Shown: positions 1 to 11,557 of the stretch, piece after piece | Position numbering within the stretch: position 1 is the stretch's first letter | Layout: the number at the start of each line of letters is the position of its first letter | NCBI GenBank assembly: GCA_963921825.1 | Contig: OY997589.1 | Location: 48,308,638 to 48,372,637 of the forward strand | Reading direction: 5' to 3' | Source: Erodium maritimum | Taxonomy: Eukaryota; Streptophyta; Magnoliopsida; Geraniales; Geraniaceae | Length of the DNA: 64,000 nt | The notes under the pieces: generated by a model | Databases searched by the model: none | Told to the model about the DNA's origin: nothing | What the model saw: the letters and a program-made list of their open reading frames with translations, nothing else | Position numbers and translations under genes: made by a program

Positions 1-1
1 A

Positions 2-858
2 AGGAGACCTTTTTTGACCCGAACAAACTGTGAGGCAATGATAAGATTTACTTTCGTGTCTGAACAAGAGGTTCACATTGTTTCCAAATTTATGGAAGGA
101 CACACTCAGCCGCTGGTTGGGAAAGCTCAATCACATCAGTTGCGCAGTAATAGACATGTTGGTGAAAATCATGTACAGTGGTTGGATCATTGCAATAAGT
201 CGGGTATAGGACCATCGGATGCTCATACATTAATGAGTAAACAATGTTGGGGTGTTGAAAATGTAGGAGTGCTAAAACACAATTTCATGAACTATGAAAG
301 AGATCTGAAAGAATTCATCGGAGACAGTGATGTTCAAATCATTTTGGACCAATTCAAAGCAAAAAAGGATGCGAACAGCTCTTTCCACTATGACTATGAT
401 GAGGATTTCACTAGAAGACTCACACGGTTATTCTACCGTGATGAAATCTCTGTCAAAAAAAATTGAGTTGTATGGTGATTGTGTCACCTTCGATTCGACC
501 TACGGGATAAACAAGTGAGTGTAATCTGGAATATTTAATTAAATAGCAATATGACATAAATAAATTATTCAAATTGTTTCTTAGTGTAACAGGTACGCAA
601 TGCCAATATGTCCATTCACCAGTGTTGATAATTACAAAAAAAAATCAGTTACATTCGAGTTCGGCCTTGTTACATGTGAAGACACGGAGTCATTCAGGTG
701 GATATTCAAAGCATTTCTCAAAGTAATGAAAAATAAACAACCACTTTACTTTGTAACTAATCAAGACTCGGCTATGAAAATCGTGGTTCCAAATGTCATG
801 ATATAGTCGAAATATAAATTGTGTATATGACATATCATGGATAAGCTGCCTTTGAAGG
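2..858 (+). pseudogene. FAR1/FHY3-related gene, 5' part (broken)
   Basis: The conceptual protein matches the FAR1/FHY3 family (plant transcription factors derived from a Mutator-like transposase). The frame is open to the left window edge, so the gene starts outside. Residues around TRTNCEAMIRF and the following HQLRSNR are the end of the FAR1 DNA-binding domain. After a 78-bp intron (515-592, GTGAGT...ACAG, joining the codons for NK and YAMPICPF) the MULE transposase domain begins (FGLVTCEDTESFRWIF, then TNQDSAM where the family has a TDQD-type motif). Two in-frame stops near 805-840, one where the family has Trp, precede a recognisable HIMDKLPLKV. Similarity fades at about 858 and resumes at 5152. 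Whether it was a FAR1 gene or a Mutator-like transposase cannot be decided here. As it stands it is a pseudogene. Confidence 0.8.
515..592 (+). other. Intron of the FAR1-related pseudogene
   Basis: GT at 515 in the context AACAA|GTGAGT and AG at 592 after a T-rich tract. Splicing restores a continuous FAR1-like frame (NK|YAMP). Its survival shows that this copy is genomic and not a processed retrocopy. Confidence 0.8.
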
Positions 859-913
859 TTATTTGAAGTGTGCTTCCTTTTTTATTGTTAATTCTATAAA
901 ACATATTCAAAAT

Positions 914-2266
914 AGGAGGAAAAATCATATAGAAACCACTCCTTAACGTAAAAACCGTGTGAACCAATCCAAGCCATTCATTTTAAGAATTGATGGATGA
1001 GATGCAATTGAGTTGTTGATTTGTTGACTGCAAAAAAAAAACAGCACTTTTTAGTAAGTGGTAAGGGCTTTTCAGTAAAACCATCATATTATTTTTATTT
1101 ATCAATTCACTAATTTAATTTTTTCCGCTTCGTTTGAACTCCGATTGGCTTCAAACTTGTGCCATTAGTTTTGTTTTTTCAAGGGATTTCTATTAAGATA
1201 GTCATTAATATATTTTGAAGCACGGAAAAAAATTATTTCGGGGCTGATTTTTAGAAAAAAGTTAAGTCTGGGTAATTTTTATCAACACTATACACTGGGT
1301 TTATCAACACTATACACTGGGTTTATCAACATTATACACTGTGTTTTATCACCTCATCACAAGTTTTATCACCTCATTTTCCAAAATCGAACATGATTTT
1401 TATCACCTCATCACATGTTTTTTTATGAACACTAAGCAGTAGTTTTATCAACACTAAACATTATGTTTATCATTAAATTGCATGTGTTTTTATCATCCCA
1501 TCACATGTTTTTTTTATCAACACTAAACTCTAGTTTATCACCCTTATTTCGGGGCTGATTTAAAAAAAAAGTTAAGTCTGGGTAATTTTTATCAACATTA
1601 TACACTGGGTTTATCAACACTATACACTGGGTTTATCAACACTGAACATTAGTTTTATCACCTCATTTTTCAAAATCGAACATGATTTTTATCACATCAT
1701 CACATGTTTTTTTATGAACACTAAGCACTAGTTTTATCAACACTAAACATTATGTTTATCATTAAATTACATGTGTTTTTATCATCGCATCACATATTTT
1801 TCTTTATGAACACTAAACTCTAATTTATCACCCTTATTTTTAATTGAACATGATTTTTTTCCTCATTATCTGTTTTATATCACCCCAGTACATGTTTTTT
1901 TATCAACATTTAGCACTAGTTTGATACCCCGATATAAAAAATTTATTAGTGAAGATTTATCAACACTCAACACTGTTTTTATCACCCCAATATAACTTTT
2001 TTGTTTTCGTGCTTCAAAATATATTCATGATTGATCTTGATTTAAAGCCCTTGGAAAAAGAAAAATATTGGCGCAAGTTTGAAGCTAATCGAAGTTCAAA
2101 CGAATCGGAAAATATTAAATTAGTTAATTGGTTAAGAAAAAAATGGACACTTGTCCACATGGCACCATGCTATTACAATTATGCCTTTGCTTGTGTGAGA
2201 AATAATGAAAGTGGCGTGAATTTGGGTGGAATTGGGGTGATGATATGACATCATGGTGAATGTTAG
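914..2266. mobile_element. Long-inverted-repeat DNA element, copy FB-1 (right end lost)
   Basis: The left end (from about 914, GAGGAAAAATC, with ACCGTGTGAACCAATCC at about 955) is the inverted counterpart of the right end of FB-2 (8600-8675). Subterminal arms at about 1105-1245 and 2016-2150 are inverted copies of each other and include a CCGCTTCGTTTGAACTCC-like block. Between the arms lie degenerate repeats built on TTTATCAACACTATACACTGG and TATCACCTCATCACATG. No transposase is present, so this is a non-autonomous foldback or Mutator-like element. LARD-A cuts it off at 2266. It probably sits in an intron of the FAR1-related gene. Confidence 0.7.
1276..2000. repeat. Minisatellite-like core of FB-1
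   Basis: Many imperfect units of about 20-35 bp beginning TTTATCAACA or TTTATCACC. Two larger blocks are themselves duplicated (1240-1550 resembles 1545-1830, both starting near TTTCGGGGCTGATTT). The same unit type fills FB-2 at 7670-8330. Confidence 0.75.
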
Positions 2267-2519
2267 TGTCACGCCCCAATTTCAGTAAACCGAACTCGGG
2301 ACGCGAACATTTAAAATCATAAAAACAATTGAAACCTGTTTTGAATAAACACTTTAAAATCTCCATTTAGTTAATCAAAGTGATATTTACAACTCAAAAT
2401 AAGTCCCAACAAGTGGACAAAACAAGGTATCCGTCACTAGACTCGAAAGTAAAACCCAGAATCCCGCTCCTAGCTCTTCAAGCTTCAGAAGCTCACTTAG
2501 TCCAACCTGCGACCGGTAC

Positions 2520-2556
2520 CTGTAGGAAAAGCAGTTAGGGGTGAGCGTTTGCTCAC
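2520..2556 (-). promoter_or_regulatory. LARD-A predicted 3' splice site with hairpin
   Basis: On the minus strand: a short hairpin (GTGAGC/GCTCAC, 2541-2556), then CTAAC matching the plant branch-point consensus, a pyrimidine run, and ACAG ending at 2520. The hairpin-acceptor pairing is also found in LARD-B, -C and -D. Confidence 0.5.
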
Positions 2557-3059
2557 CACCATGGATAACAGACTGACTACGGAATACTTAGCAGACAATG
2601 CCGGTAACACCAACAACCAACTCAACACTGGGGAACACTATCCCCAACCCAAGTACTCCGACTGACACACGCCCACTGTTACCTTCCTTGACCAACTCAA
2701 CACTCTTACACGTAAAGTAGACCCGACACAACGATCACGACCTCTTCCAAGGACTCAAAAGACCACCACACAACACCCAAGATCACAAAGGATCGCATAC
2801 CAGCTGCTCAAGAACCTCCCTCAATCACGCGCTTTGCCTAACCACTCAGGCCAGGCGGTCGACCTGTCTCACTCACAACCCCGAACACACACGCGCGACC
2901 ATGACCCCTTTACTGACGGGCGGGCCCCCTACCCCGTCTGAACATGCAGACGCGTGTGATCGAGGACCCCCGTTTCATGAAGCGGGCCCACAACCTCAGG
3001 TAACCACAATCACAATCACAAACAAAGTTCAACAAACAGCAACAACACAAGTTCAGCAC

Positions 3060-3650
3060 TCCACAGGCACTCATGGCCACCCAAGACACCAACCATAAAA
3101 CACGGACTCAACAACCCCACATGCACTCACGACCTCCCAAGATACACCAACAGTAACTCACAGGCTCAACAACCCCACGGGCACTCACAGTCACTCAAAA
3201 CCACCAACAGTAACTCACGGGCTCAACAACCCCACGGGCACTCACGGCCTCTCAAAACCACCAACAGTAACTCACGGGCTCAACAAACCCCACAGGCACT
3301 CACGGCCTCCCAAGACACACCGACAATAAAGACACGGGTTCAACAACCCCACGGGAACTCATGGCCACCCAAGACACACCAACAGTAAAGACACGGGTTC
3401 AACTACCCCACGGGCACTCATGGCCACCCAAGACACCAACAGTAAAGACACGGACGGGTTCAACAACCCCACGGGCACTCATGGCCACCCAAGACACCAA
3501 CAGTAAAGACACAGGTTCAACAACCCCACGGGCACTCATGGCCACCCAAGACACCAACAGTAAAACACGGGCTCTCATGGCCACCCAAGACACAACAGTA
3601 AAGCACGGGCTCTCATGGCCACCCAAGACACAAAATACACAATCAACCTC
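3060..3650 (-). repeat. LARD-A internal tandem repeats
   Basis: About 10-12 degenerate units of roughly 40-60 bp that contain GGTGGCCATGAG on the minus strand, followed by GCCCGT or a variant. The repeat-encoded open frames here are by-products. Confidence 0.8.
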
Positions 3651-3943
3651 CGGCATAACCAATGCCTCCAATAGTCCTAATATCAACAGTTTCACAATCA
3701 ACCTCCGGGCATGGTCATAAGCCTCCAATAATTCTAACATCGATAAGTTCTCTGCTCCTACGACACTACTAAGTGTCACATGCATTTCCAATCTTCGATA
3801 ACCTACTTAACCCACGACACCCCAAGTGTCACATGCATTTCTAATATTCGATAACCTACTTAACCCACGACACCCAAGTGTCACATGCAATTCTACTGTT
3901 AACTTTCCCTAGTCAGGGCCGAGATCCGGCTACTTTTCCCTAC

Positions 3944-4033
3944 CTCTTGAAGCGTGTCACAACTGATGCTCACTCTCCGACAATGCTCCAAATTTCCCGC
4001 TTAGCCTCCTCTTTCCACGGTAGGCGACGCGGT
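3944..4033 (-). other. LARD-A predicted internal exon (90 nt)
   Basis: On the minus strand it is preceded by TTGTAG and followed by GAG|GTAGGG. The position and length match the candidate exons in LARD-B, -C and -D although the sequence inside differs. Not supported by transcripts here. Confidence 0.35.
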
Positions 4034-4794
4034 CTACAATTATTACAATTTACACACTTTTTAAGTAAGCAAGCGAAACCCGAATTTAAAGAATTAAACG
4101 CCCAAACTCAACCCCGACAATGTCGATCACTCCCAAACTTCCCAATTACTCGACATTGTCGATAAAGGGCTCGGAAAAGCCCGATTCGCCCGACATGGCG
4201 AATCTGCCCGGGTTTTGGAAACGCCATTCCGGGGCTCCGAAAATTCCCGTTTTCGTTTCTACGGTCTTAGAATAATTCAAGGGTTCCAACGCAATCGACG
4301 AAATCAATTTCTGACTTCCGAGCGATTTATTTCGCGTTTAAAGTTTCTAAACCCGAAATTCCAACTTTCACAATTTAATTCCAAATTTCGATCCGGGTGT
4401 GGATTAACGACTTGGAGAACGTCCTAAACCACCCGAACACGAAAACCCATACTCGGGCATGTGGGCCCCACACGGCCACAATGGCAAAATTCCCTTTTTT
4501 CCCCAAAACGTTCCTAACGTTCCTAACGAACCTCAAACCTCAACCATTCATCTCTAAACCAATCTTAAACAAAACCCAACCTTAATCAAACCGTTTAAAC
4601 TCAAACACTAAAATTCAAACGTTCCAAAATGAAAATCGGTTAGGTTCTCACCGTAGGGAATGTCGATGTGAGCTCGATTCTTTTATCGTTGAGACGATCC
4701 ACCGGTTTGATCGACGAGAAACGTCACAAATTCCCCCAACCTCTTCTCTTTTTCTCTCTTCCTTCTCTCTTCTTTCCACTTTTTTGTAACATCC

Positions 4795-4990
4795 CGCCGT
4801 GCCAGACCCGGGCCCCACGCGCGGCGATGTTACGTCTGCAGCCCAATACACCCCAACCCCTCTGGTGTATTGTCCACAGAAAAATACCAACCTAGGTTGT
4901 TGGTGAGACTTGAACCCAAGACCTCACCCTTTATAGCATTTCCTTGAGTGATGATATCACCAATTGAGCTGCAGATTTCTCCTCTACAAA
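4795..4990 (-). mobile_element. tRNA-derived SINE-like repeat
   Basis: On the minus strand the unit opens near 4990 with an A-box-like GCAGCTCAATTGGT (4972-4959). About 40 nt later comes a B-box-like GGGTTCAAGTCTC (4917-4905), the layout of an RNA polymerase III internal promoter. It ends GGGATGTTACA and then a short A-run (T-run at 4789-4795 on the plus strand). There is no coding capacity. The alternative, a TRIM/LTR fragment starting TGTAACATCCC, is less likely because no second LTR or primer-binding site is seen. Confidence 0.55.
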
Positions 4991-5151
4991 ATAGTTATAG
5001 TAGTTAAATTACATATGATATTACATATATTACATTTATTATAATTTGAATTATAGATTAGTGTTTTATATCAGGTATATGTATGTTGTTTAAATATACA
5101 TTAAGTTTATTCATTATTACATTATGTTATATTAAAATTACATTGTCTAAC

Positions 5152-5570
5152 AAATTACGAAAAACGTATGTTCTGACTACCGTCTTACGAGACACTGACT
5201 TCCGTGAAAGAATACATTCTGTTGTGTATAACAATAATATAACACCGGCTGTCTTCGAGGATATATGGACATCAATGCTTCAAGAATTCAACATGGAAGA
5301 AAACGCGTGGTTGAAAAGCATATACGACATACGCGATAGGTGGATACCAGCTTATTACCTTGATCTTCCAATGGGGAAATTTATGAGAACAACATCGCGG
5401 TCAGAGTTAACAAATGTTGCATTTCAAAAATAAATGGATTGATACCTAGGCCTGGTAGAACTAATTTGGGGGTGTAACATTGTAATTGAGAAGCAGCGAC
5501 AAGAACATTATAGGTTGATGATGCAAAGTTACACATCGTACCCAAGGTATCAAACCATGTTAGTGTTGGA
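5152..5570 (+). pseudogene. FAR1/FHY3-related gene, 3' part (broken)
   Basis: Continues the FAR1-like protein left off at 858. The block RDTDFRERIHSVVYN, then a tract with WLKSIYDIRDRWIPAYY and DLPMGKFMRTTSRSE, is the conserved end of the FAR1/MULE transposase region (MYDIRDxWIPAYF and TTSRSES in the family). A stop falls at 5431-5433, but similarity to an EKQRQEHYRLMMQSY-type helix continues in another frame to about 5570. The SWIM zinc finger expected downstream is not found. AT-rich DNA at 4991-5150 may be the remaining half of the invaded intron. Confidence 0.75.
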
Positions 5571-5641
5571 AGCAGATGGTTGGAGTTTTAATGGGGTTGT
5601 CTTCTCAAAATCTGACATCAATGAGTCAATTCCTTTATCCA

Positions 5642-7143
5642 CTAGTCCAGATTCAGAGTGATAAAAAACTTTAGTAACTTCCAAACCTGGTTGTGGAAAG
5701 AGAGAGGAGTGGGTGTGGCAGAAGAGAGAACAATCAAGGAATTATTGTTCTCTTCCACAGGTGACAAGGAATTAGAGGCATCAAAGGTATCTTTGATCAC
5801 TGCAGATTCTTCAAGAACAGTTGGAGGAATTGAATTCTCTAAAGAATCAAGGTGTTGTTCATGACTGCCTTCAGACAAAGATTTATACATTCCTTTTGCC
5901 TCCTCCTCAGTATTTATGGCACCAACACCAACTTCTATTGGAGAACCAGCCTGTCCAGTTTCAATGCAAGCTTCCATAGATTTCCATGAACATAAATTTG
6001 ATGATGAAAGGCTATCAGATATCCAAGAGAACTATTCTCCAAGGCCAGCTCCCATTGAGGAAGAGAATTAGAATTTGTTGAGGTTATCAAGGCTTCAAAT
6101 AATTTATCTCCCAACAAGAATGTGGTAGTTTTGATCACATGTTTAATAGACTGTGTATGAACAAGTACAAAGGCCAAATCTCTATTATTACCTGTGAGGG
6201 ATGTAGGATGACTGTAGATCAATTCCCCAACTTCCTCAACTGCTGCAACCATAGATTCTTCACACCAGCCATGAAAAGGGATGCCTTTGATGGACACCCA
6301 TTGAAATGATCCTCTTTTCTTGCACAATAACTATTTATTTGGAATAATCAGAAACCATTTCTCCAGCCACTTTCTATTTTCCGCCAACATCAGCTTATCA
6401 ATCTCTTCATCTAGACAAGTGAAGAGCACACACCTGTTTCCAAAATCTTTAACCACAATCAAGTTTACACCTTTAGAAGCCATTTCTCTTAATATTGCAT
6501 TTGCACTTAGATTTCTATGAGAAATTGCCACATTAGATCTTCTCAGCTCTTGTACCAATTTTGTGACCACTGACCTACTAATAACTTCTGACCAACCTCT
6601 ATCCCCATCCATGTTAACTCGAGGCCCAAGTCTTCTTCTCCATTTTCTGTCAAACTCAGAGGAGGAATTTAAACCCAAACTTCTTGAGTGTTTCTTCTGG
6701 TTTGTCTGCAGCCTATTTTCGAAACCTGAAGGAGGTACTAAGGAAGAGGAGGAAGCTCTCATCCCCTCATTTATAGGAACTGAGCCTTCAGCTTCTTGCA
6801 ATGGGATCCTAGATGAAGAAGCATTCACCACTGGACGCGTACGTGAATTTAAAAGCCTCACTGAACCATCATGTCTGGATTGGAAGAACATTTTCTCACT
6901 GTCAAACATGTTTGTGCATTTGAAAGTTTTCTTGATATAACTTGTGTCTTCTGCATAGGTTGGAGAGTGGGAAGTAGCTCCTGTAGAAGCGTTGAAAGTT
7001 GTAGGATGCCCCGGGAATGTGTGGGGGGATATTGAAGTAGAATGATGCCCCGAAGTAGTTTGTGGTGAATCAGAGTGAGCTGAGGGTGTAGAAGGGTTAG
7101 ACCGAATCACATGACCACTATTGAGTTCTTCAACCGTGAGCAT
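5642..7143 (-). pseudogene. LINE ORF1-like (DUF4283-type) remnant
   Basis: On the minus strand a frame runs from 7143 to 5935, interrupted by one in-frame TAG at 6333-6331, then shifts to a second frame (5977-5642). The first 200 residues are Ser/Pro-rich and low in complexity. The block GSFQWVSIKGIPFHGWCEE followed by GELIYSHP and RDLAFVLVHT resembles the nucleic-acid-binding ORF1/DUF4283 domain common in plant LINEs. No zinc knuckle, endonuclease or reverse transcriptase follows, because the adjoining DNA is the FAR1-related fragment. I infer a truncated LINE; a host DUF4283 gene is the alternative. Confidence 0.55.
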
Positions 7144-7398
7144 GTTGATGTTGAAAGATCAAAGGAATGAATTGTGGCACAAAAGAAAGTCTTCTTCTTA
7201 ATTTTTAAATGATGAACACAAAGAACAGTATTATAGAACCTTCAAACTTACTGTAGAGCCTTCAAACTAACATTGAAGCTCTAAAAGTAAGGAACTTTGA
7301 GATCACTGTCACGATTCAACAAAATAATTCAGACTCACATAACATCATTCAACACACAAATCCAATGAGCTTCACATGTGAAGACTATCACATCTATA
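7144..7398. other. Unassigned spacer
   Basis: Possibly the 5' leader of the LINE ORF1 remnant. It contains a short duplicated phrase (GAGCCTTCAAACT type). No gene is seen. Confidence 0.4.
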
Positions 7399-8675
7399 AC
7401 AGATGAGATGCAATTGAGAAGTTGACTTGTTGACTGAAAAAACAACACTTTTTTGGTAAATTGTATGGGCTTTTTGGTAAAACTATCATATTTTTTTTAC
7501 CAATTCACAAATTTAATTTTCCCCGCTTCGTTTGAAATCCGATTGTCTTCAAACTTGCGCCAATATTTTTGTTTTTTCAAGGGCTTTCTATCAAGATCAG
7601 TCAAGAATATATTTTGAAGCACGAAAAAATAATATTTTGGACCTGATTTAAAAAAATTATATCTGGGTAATTTTTATTAACACTTTACACTGATTTTATC
7701 AACACTGGACACTAGGTTTATCACCTCATTTTTCAAAACTAAACATGATTAAATTTTTCCCGCTTCGTTTGAAGTCCGATTGGCTTCAAACTTGCTTCAA
7801 TATCTTTGTTTTTTCAAGGGCTTTCTATCAAGATCAGTGGTGAGGATGTTTTAAAGCAAGAAAATAATAAATTATTTCGGGTATGATTTAAAAAGAAATT
7901 ATATCTGAGTATTTTTTTATCAACACTTTGCACTGGTTTTATCAACACTCTACTCTGGTTTTATCAACACTGAATACTAGCTTTATCACCTTATTTTTCA
8001 AAACCGAACATGATTTTTATCACCTCATCACATGTTTTTTTATGAACACTAAGCACTAGTTTTATAAACACTAAACACTATGTTTATCACTAAATTACAC
8101 GTGTTTTATCACTTTATCATATGTTTTTTTATCAACACTAAACTCTAGTTTATCACACTTGTTATCAAATTTGTACACGTTTTTTATCACCTCGTTAAAA
8201 TTTTTTTATCACCTCAGTACATGTTTTTTTTATCAACATTTAGCACTAGTTAGATACCCCGGTATAAAACATTTGTTAGTGAAAATTTATCAACATTGAA
8301 CATTATTTTTATCACCCCGATATAACTTTTTTATTTTCGTGCTTCAAAATATAATCATGACTAATCTTGATTTAAAGCCCTTGGAAAAAGAAGAATATTG
8401 GTGCAACTTTGAAGTTAATCGGAGTTGAAACGAAGCGGGAATGATTAAATTAGTGAATTGGTGAAGAAACAAATGGACACTTGTCCACATGGCACCATGC
8501 TATTACAATTATGCCCTTGCTTGTGTGAGAAAGGAAGAAAGTGGCGTGAGTTTTGGGTGGGATTGGGGTGATGATGTAGCATTATAGTGAATGTTGGATC
8601 TTAAAAGTGTATGGCTAGGATTGGTTCACACAGTTTTTAGGATAAGAGGAGTTTCTATTAGATTTTTCCTCTTCC
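7399..8675. mobile_element. Long-inverted-repeat DNA element, copy FB-2 (left end lost)
   Basis: Similarity to FB-1 begins at GATGAGATGCAATTGAG (about 7402; 1005 in FB-1) and runs through the same minisatellite core to the same right arm (GGACACTTGTCCACATGGC, 8472 and 2143). Unlike FB-1 it keeps the right terminus (about 8600-8675: GGATTGGTTCACACAG... TTTTTCCTC), which is the inverse of the left terminus of FB-1. The left arm is itself partly duplicated (7500-7640 and 7745-7870). Together the two partial copies define the full element. No transposase. Confidence 0.7.
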
Positions 8676-9086
8676 CGTACTTGCAAAATCTGCTCAGGTC
8701 CTGAATAAGCATCTTCCCGATTAAATATTTAAACTTCCTGAGTAAGCGTCTTCTCAAAGTCAATTTTCCCTTCATTATGGCATCAAAAATTCTCTCTTTA
8801 GTTTCTCCATAAAAAACTGAGAAAAATGCTTTGCATTAATACTACTCACCCACACTAAAAGAAGCAACGTCTTCATTTAATACTCAAAGTGACATCAACA
8901 CTATTATGTCGCACAACTTGCTGGTTCTAGTTTTCACAAGTTTTCTTCATGTCCAATCAATCCAAACATTGATAATTAACTCCCAACCTAACCTACATAT
9001 TTTACATAGATGATGTACCTGAAGCTTAACAATTAGAACTGAGACAGGGGATTGAAGGAATTTTCATATCACCTCGCATGCTTTGA
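8676..9086. other. Unassigned spacer
   Basis: AT-rich DNA with no supported gene or repeat. One direct phrase with CCTGA(A/G)TAAGC and CTTC is repeated at about 8700 and 8738. It ends where LARD-B similarity starts abruptly. Confidence 0.5.
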
Positions 9087-10373
9087 TCCCGTTATTGACC
9101 AAAGTGAGTTCCGGGGGACTCAGGGCAACTTTCTGATCAATTTGGGAAATGTTGACTTTTCGCTGGAAAACTTAACCGAGCGACGTTTTGGTCCATTCGA
9201 GGACCGTTTTGGATCCGAAAAGCTTAACCGTCGTTGCAGCGGTCTTAGTTGAGCCGTTTCCTTGTAGCCCGTCAACTTTCGTAATTTCTTGGGAAAAGTG
9301 CCCGTTCGGGGCCCGAAACGTCCGTTTTCGCGAAACTGGTTGGAAAATGTCAACTTGATAATTTCCAAAAGGTGTGGGACCCACCTTGCCACTTGTCCAA
9401 TTAGTGGTGGTGTTAGTTTTGGGGGGAAAATGAATGGATGGGAATAGGTGGCCGAGTACAAGGTTTTAAAGGATAGGAAAAAGGGTTTTGTGTTAGTTTA
9501 ATTAAATTAGAAAAAGGAAGAAGAGAGTTAGAGAGATGAGGAGAAGGAGAAGAAGAGAGAAGGTGAAAGGGTTAGGGTTTGGAGGAGAATCAAGCCCTTG
9601 GATCGTCTTCAAGCAAAGAGCAATCCCGTTCCCCTCATCCTCCTCTACGGTAATACCCAAACCGATTCTCGTTTTGATTATTTTGGAAAGCTAGGGTTTT
9701 GTTAAAACGAATGACTTAGGGTTGTGTGGAGGTTGGGGAGGTGTTGGAGATGTTTTAGAGGTGTTTGGGGGTTTAATTTCACGTTTTCCGGTGACCGGAG
9801 GCTCGGGAGGAGCTCCGGCCACCGTGGGTGGTGGCCGGCCGGCCATGAGGTGGCTGGCCGGAGCTGGCAGCAGCCACCACATGGTGGCCGAGCCTCCCAT
9901 TAAACCCTAGGGTCTCGGCCAAGGAGTTTGGGTGGGGCCCACGTGCTCGGTTGCTCGGGTTTCAATGCCCGGGTAGTTTAAAACGTTCCCCGGACCATTT
10001 ATCCTAAACCGAATCGAAAATTGGAATTAAATTGGAGAAGTTGTAATTTATCGGGTTTAGAAACTTTAAACGTCATTTAATTGAATCGGGAGTCGGAATT
10101 CGATTCGGGCAAGTACATTGGGTTCCTTGAAATATTCTAAGACCGTAGAAACGAAAACGGGGGTTTTGGAGCCCCGGAAGGCAATTAACAAAACCCGGGC
10201 AGATTCGCCATGTCGGGCGAATCGGGCCTTTACGGGTCCTTCATCGACAATGTCGAGTAATTGGGAAGTTTGGGAGTGATCGACATTGTCGGGGTTAAGT
10301 TTGGGCATCGAGTTTATTGGTTTTCGGTTTATTCCTGCGAGTTGTTTAGTGACTTTAAATTGTGTTCCTTTAG

Positions 10374-10466
10374 ATCGTGCCACGGACCGAGGCAAGGGAA
10401 AGCTGGGTGAGTGACTGAGATCATCACCGGAGCTCGTGGTTTGGCTTTTGGGAGAACACGCACGAG
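10374..10466 (+). other. LARD-B predicted internal exon (93 nt)
   Basis: TTCCTTTAG before and CACGAG|GTAGGG after. It is the same length as the LARD-D candidate. An alternative donor GCTGG|GTGAGT lies inside it. Confidence 0.4.
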
Positions 10467-10834
10467 GTAGGGAAAAGTAGCCGGATCTCGGCCCTGACTG
10501 GGGAAAGTTAACAGTAGAATTGCATGTGACACCGGGGTGTCGTGGGTTGAGTAGATTTATTTAAATATTAGAAAAGCATGATACGGGAGTGTAGCGTTTA
10601 TTAGAAAAGAATGTTACGGGAACTTAGTAATTATTGGAAAGGCATGTGACACTTAGTAGTGTCGTAGGAGCAGAGAACTTAGCGATAACTGTTTTACTAG
10701 AGGCATATGACCATGCCCGGAGGTTGATTGTGAACTTATCGATATTAGGAGTACTGGAGGCATATGACCATGCCCGGAGGTTGATTGAAAAACTGTTGAT
10801 ATTAGGACTGTTGGAGGTTGGTTAAGCCGGAGGT

Positions 10835-11340
10835 TGATTGCTTTTTGGTGTCTTGGGTGGCCTTGAGAGCCCGTGTTTTATTATCGAGTTTTGAGTGGCC
10901 TTGAGAGCCCGTATTATTTATTGATTGAGTTTGGGTGGCCTTGAGAGCCTGTGTATTTAAATTGGTGTCTTGGGTGGCCATGAGAGCCCGTAGTTAATTG
11001 TTGGTGTTTTGGGTGGCCATGAGAGCCCGTGTATTTAAATTGGTGTTTTGGGTGGCTTTGAGAGCCGTGTACTAAGGTTGGTGTCTTTGGCTGGCCTGAC
11101 CGAGTTAGAGTCTCGGGGGGGTTGCAAGCTTTCTTTAGCTGGCTTACGAGTTAGAGTCTCGGTAAGTTGCAAGCGTGTTTTATGGTTGGTGTCTTGGGAG
11201 GCCGCGAGTGTCTGTGGGGCTGTTGAGTCCGTGTCTTACTGTCGGTGTGTCTTGGGAGGCCGTGAGTGCCTGTGGGGCTGTTGAGTCCGAGTTTTACTGT
11301 TGGTGTCTTGGTGGCCATGAGTGCCTGTGAGTGTTGAACT
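10835..11340 (+). repeat. LARD-B tandem repeats (GGTGGCC-TGAGAGCCCGTG family)
   Basis: Roughly 11 degenerate units of about 40 bp, each with GGTGGCC(A/T)TGAG and then GCCCGT or GCCTGT. The repeat number differs among the four LARD copies. Confidence 0.85.
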
Positions 11341-11365
11341 TGTGTTGTTACTGGTAGTTGAACTT

Positions 11366-11412
11366 GCTTGTGATTGTGATTGTGATTGTGATTGTGATTG
11401 TGATTGTGTTTG
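11366..11412 (+). repeat. (TGTGAT)n microsatellite in LARD-B
   Basis: Seven or more near-perfect hexamers. LARD-A and LARD-D keep only short degenerate versions, so it expanded after the copies separated. Confidence 0.9.
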
Positions 11413-11557
11413 TGGTTACCTGAGGTTGGGGGCCGCTTCATGAAACGGGGGTCCACGATCACACGCGTCTGCATGTTCAGACGGGGTAGGGGGCCCGCCC
11501 GCCAATAAAGGGGTCCTGGCCGCGCATGTGTGGTTTGGGTTTGTGAGCATACCTTGG

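Larger units (their letters stand above)
2267..4794 (-). mobile_element. LARD-A: solo long LTR, 5' end missing
   Basis: Read on the minus strand this is the same long LTR as LARD-D. Its 3' terminus (TGTCACGCCCC on the plus strand, that is ...GGGGCGTGACA) lies at 2267. The upstream boundary at 4794 is abrupt, just above the predicted first exon, so the roughly 600-bp upstream part present in LARD-D is absent. No primer-binding site or coding domain is present, so I read it as a solo LTR of a long-LTR gypsy-type family. Predicted signals on the minus strand: first donor CTACG|GTGAG with GT at 4651-4650, internal exon 4033-3944, acceptor ending at 2520. The flanking GTTAG (2262-2266) has no partner, consistent with loss of the other end. 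Confidence 0.75.

Noticed and set aside
3361..3791. Open frames of 119 and 130 codons on opposite strands
   Set aside because: Both are translations of the LARD-A tandem repeat, with the same peptide repeated; repeat length, not selection, keeps them open.
4905..4972. Possible tRNA gene
   Set aside because: Only A- and B-box-like promoter motifs are present; no cloverleaf with paired acceptor stem can be drawn, so a SINE-like repeat is the better reading.
5935..7143. Interpretation as a functional DUF4283/zinc-knuckle host gene
   Set aside because: In-frame stop, frameshift, missing zinc knuckle and a truncated end beside another broken gene favour a LINE remnant, although a host pseudogene is not excluded.
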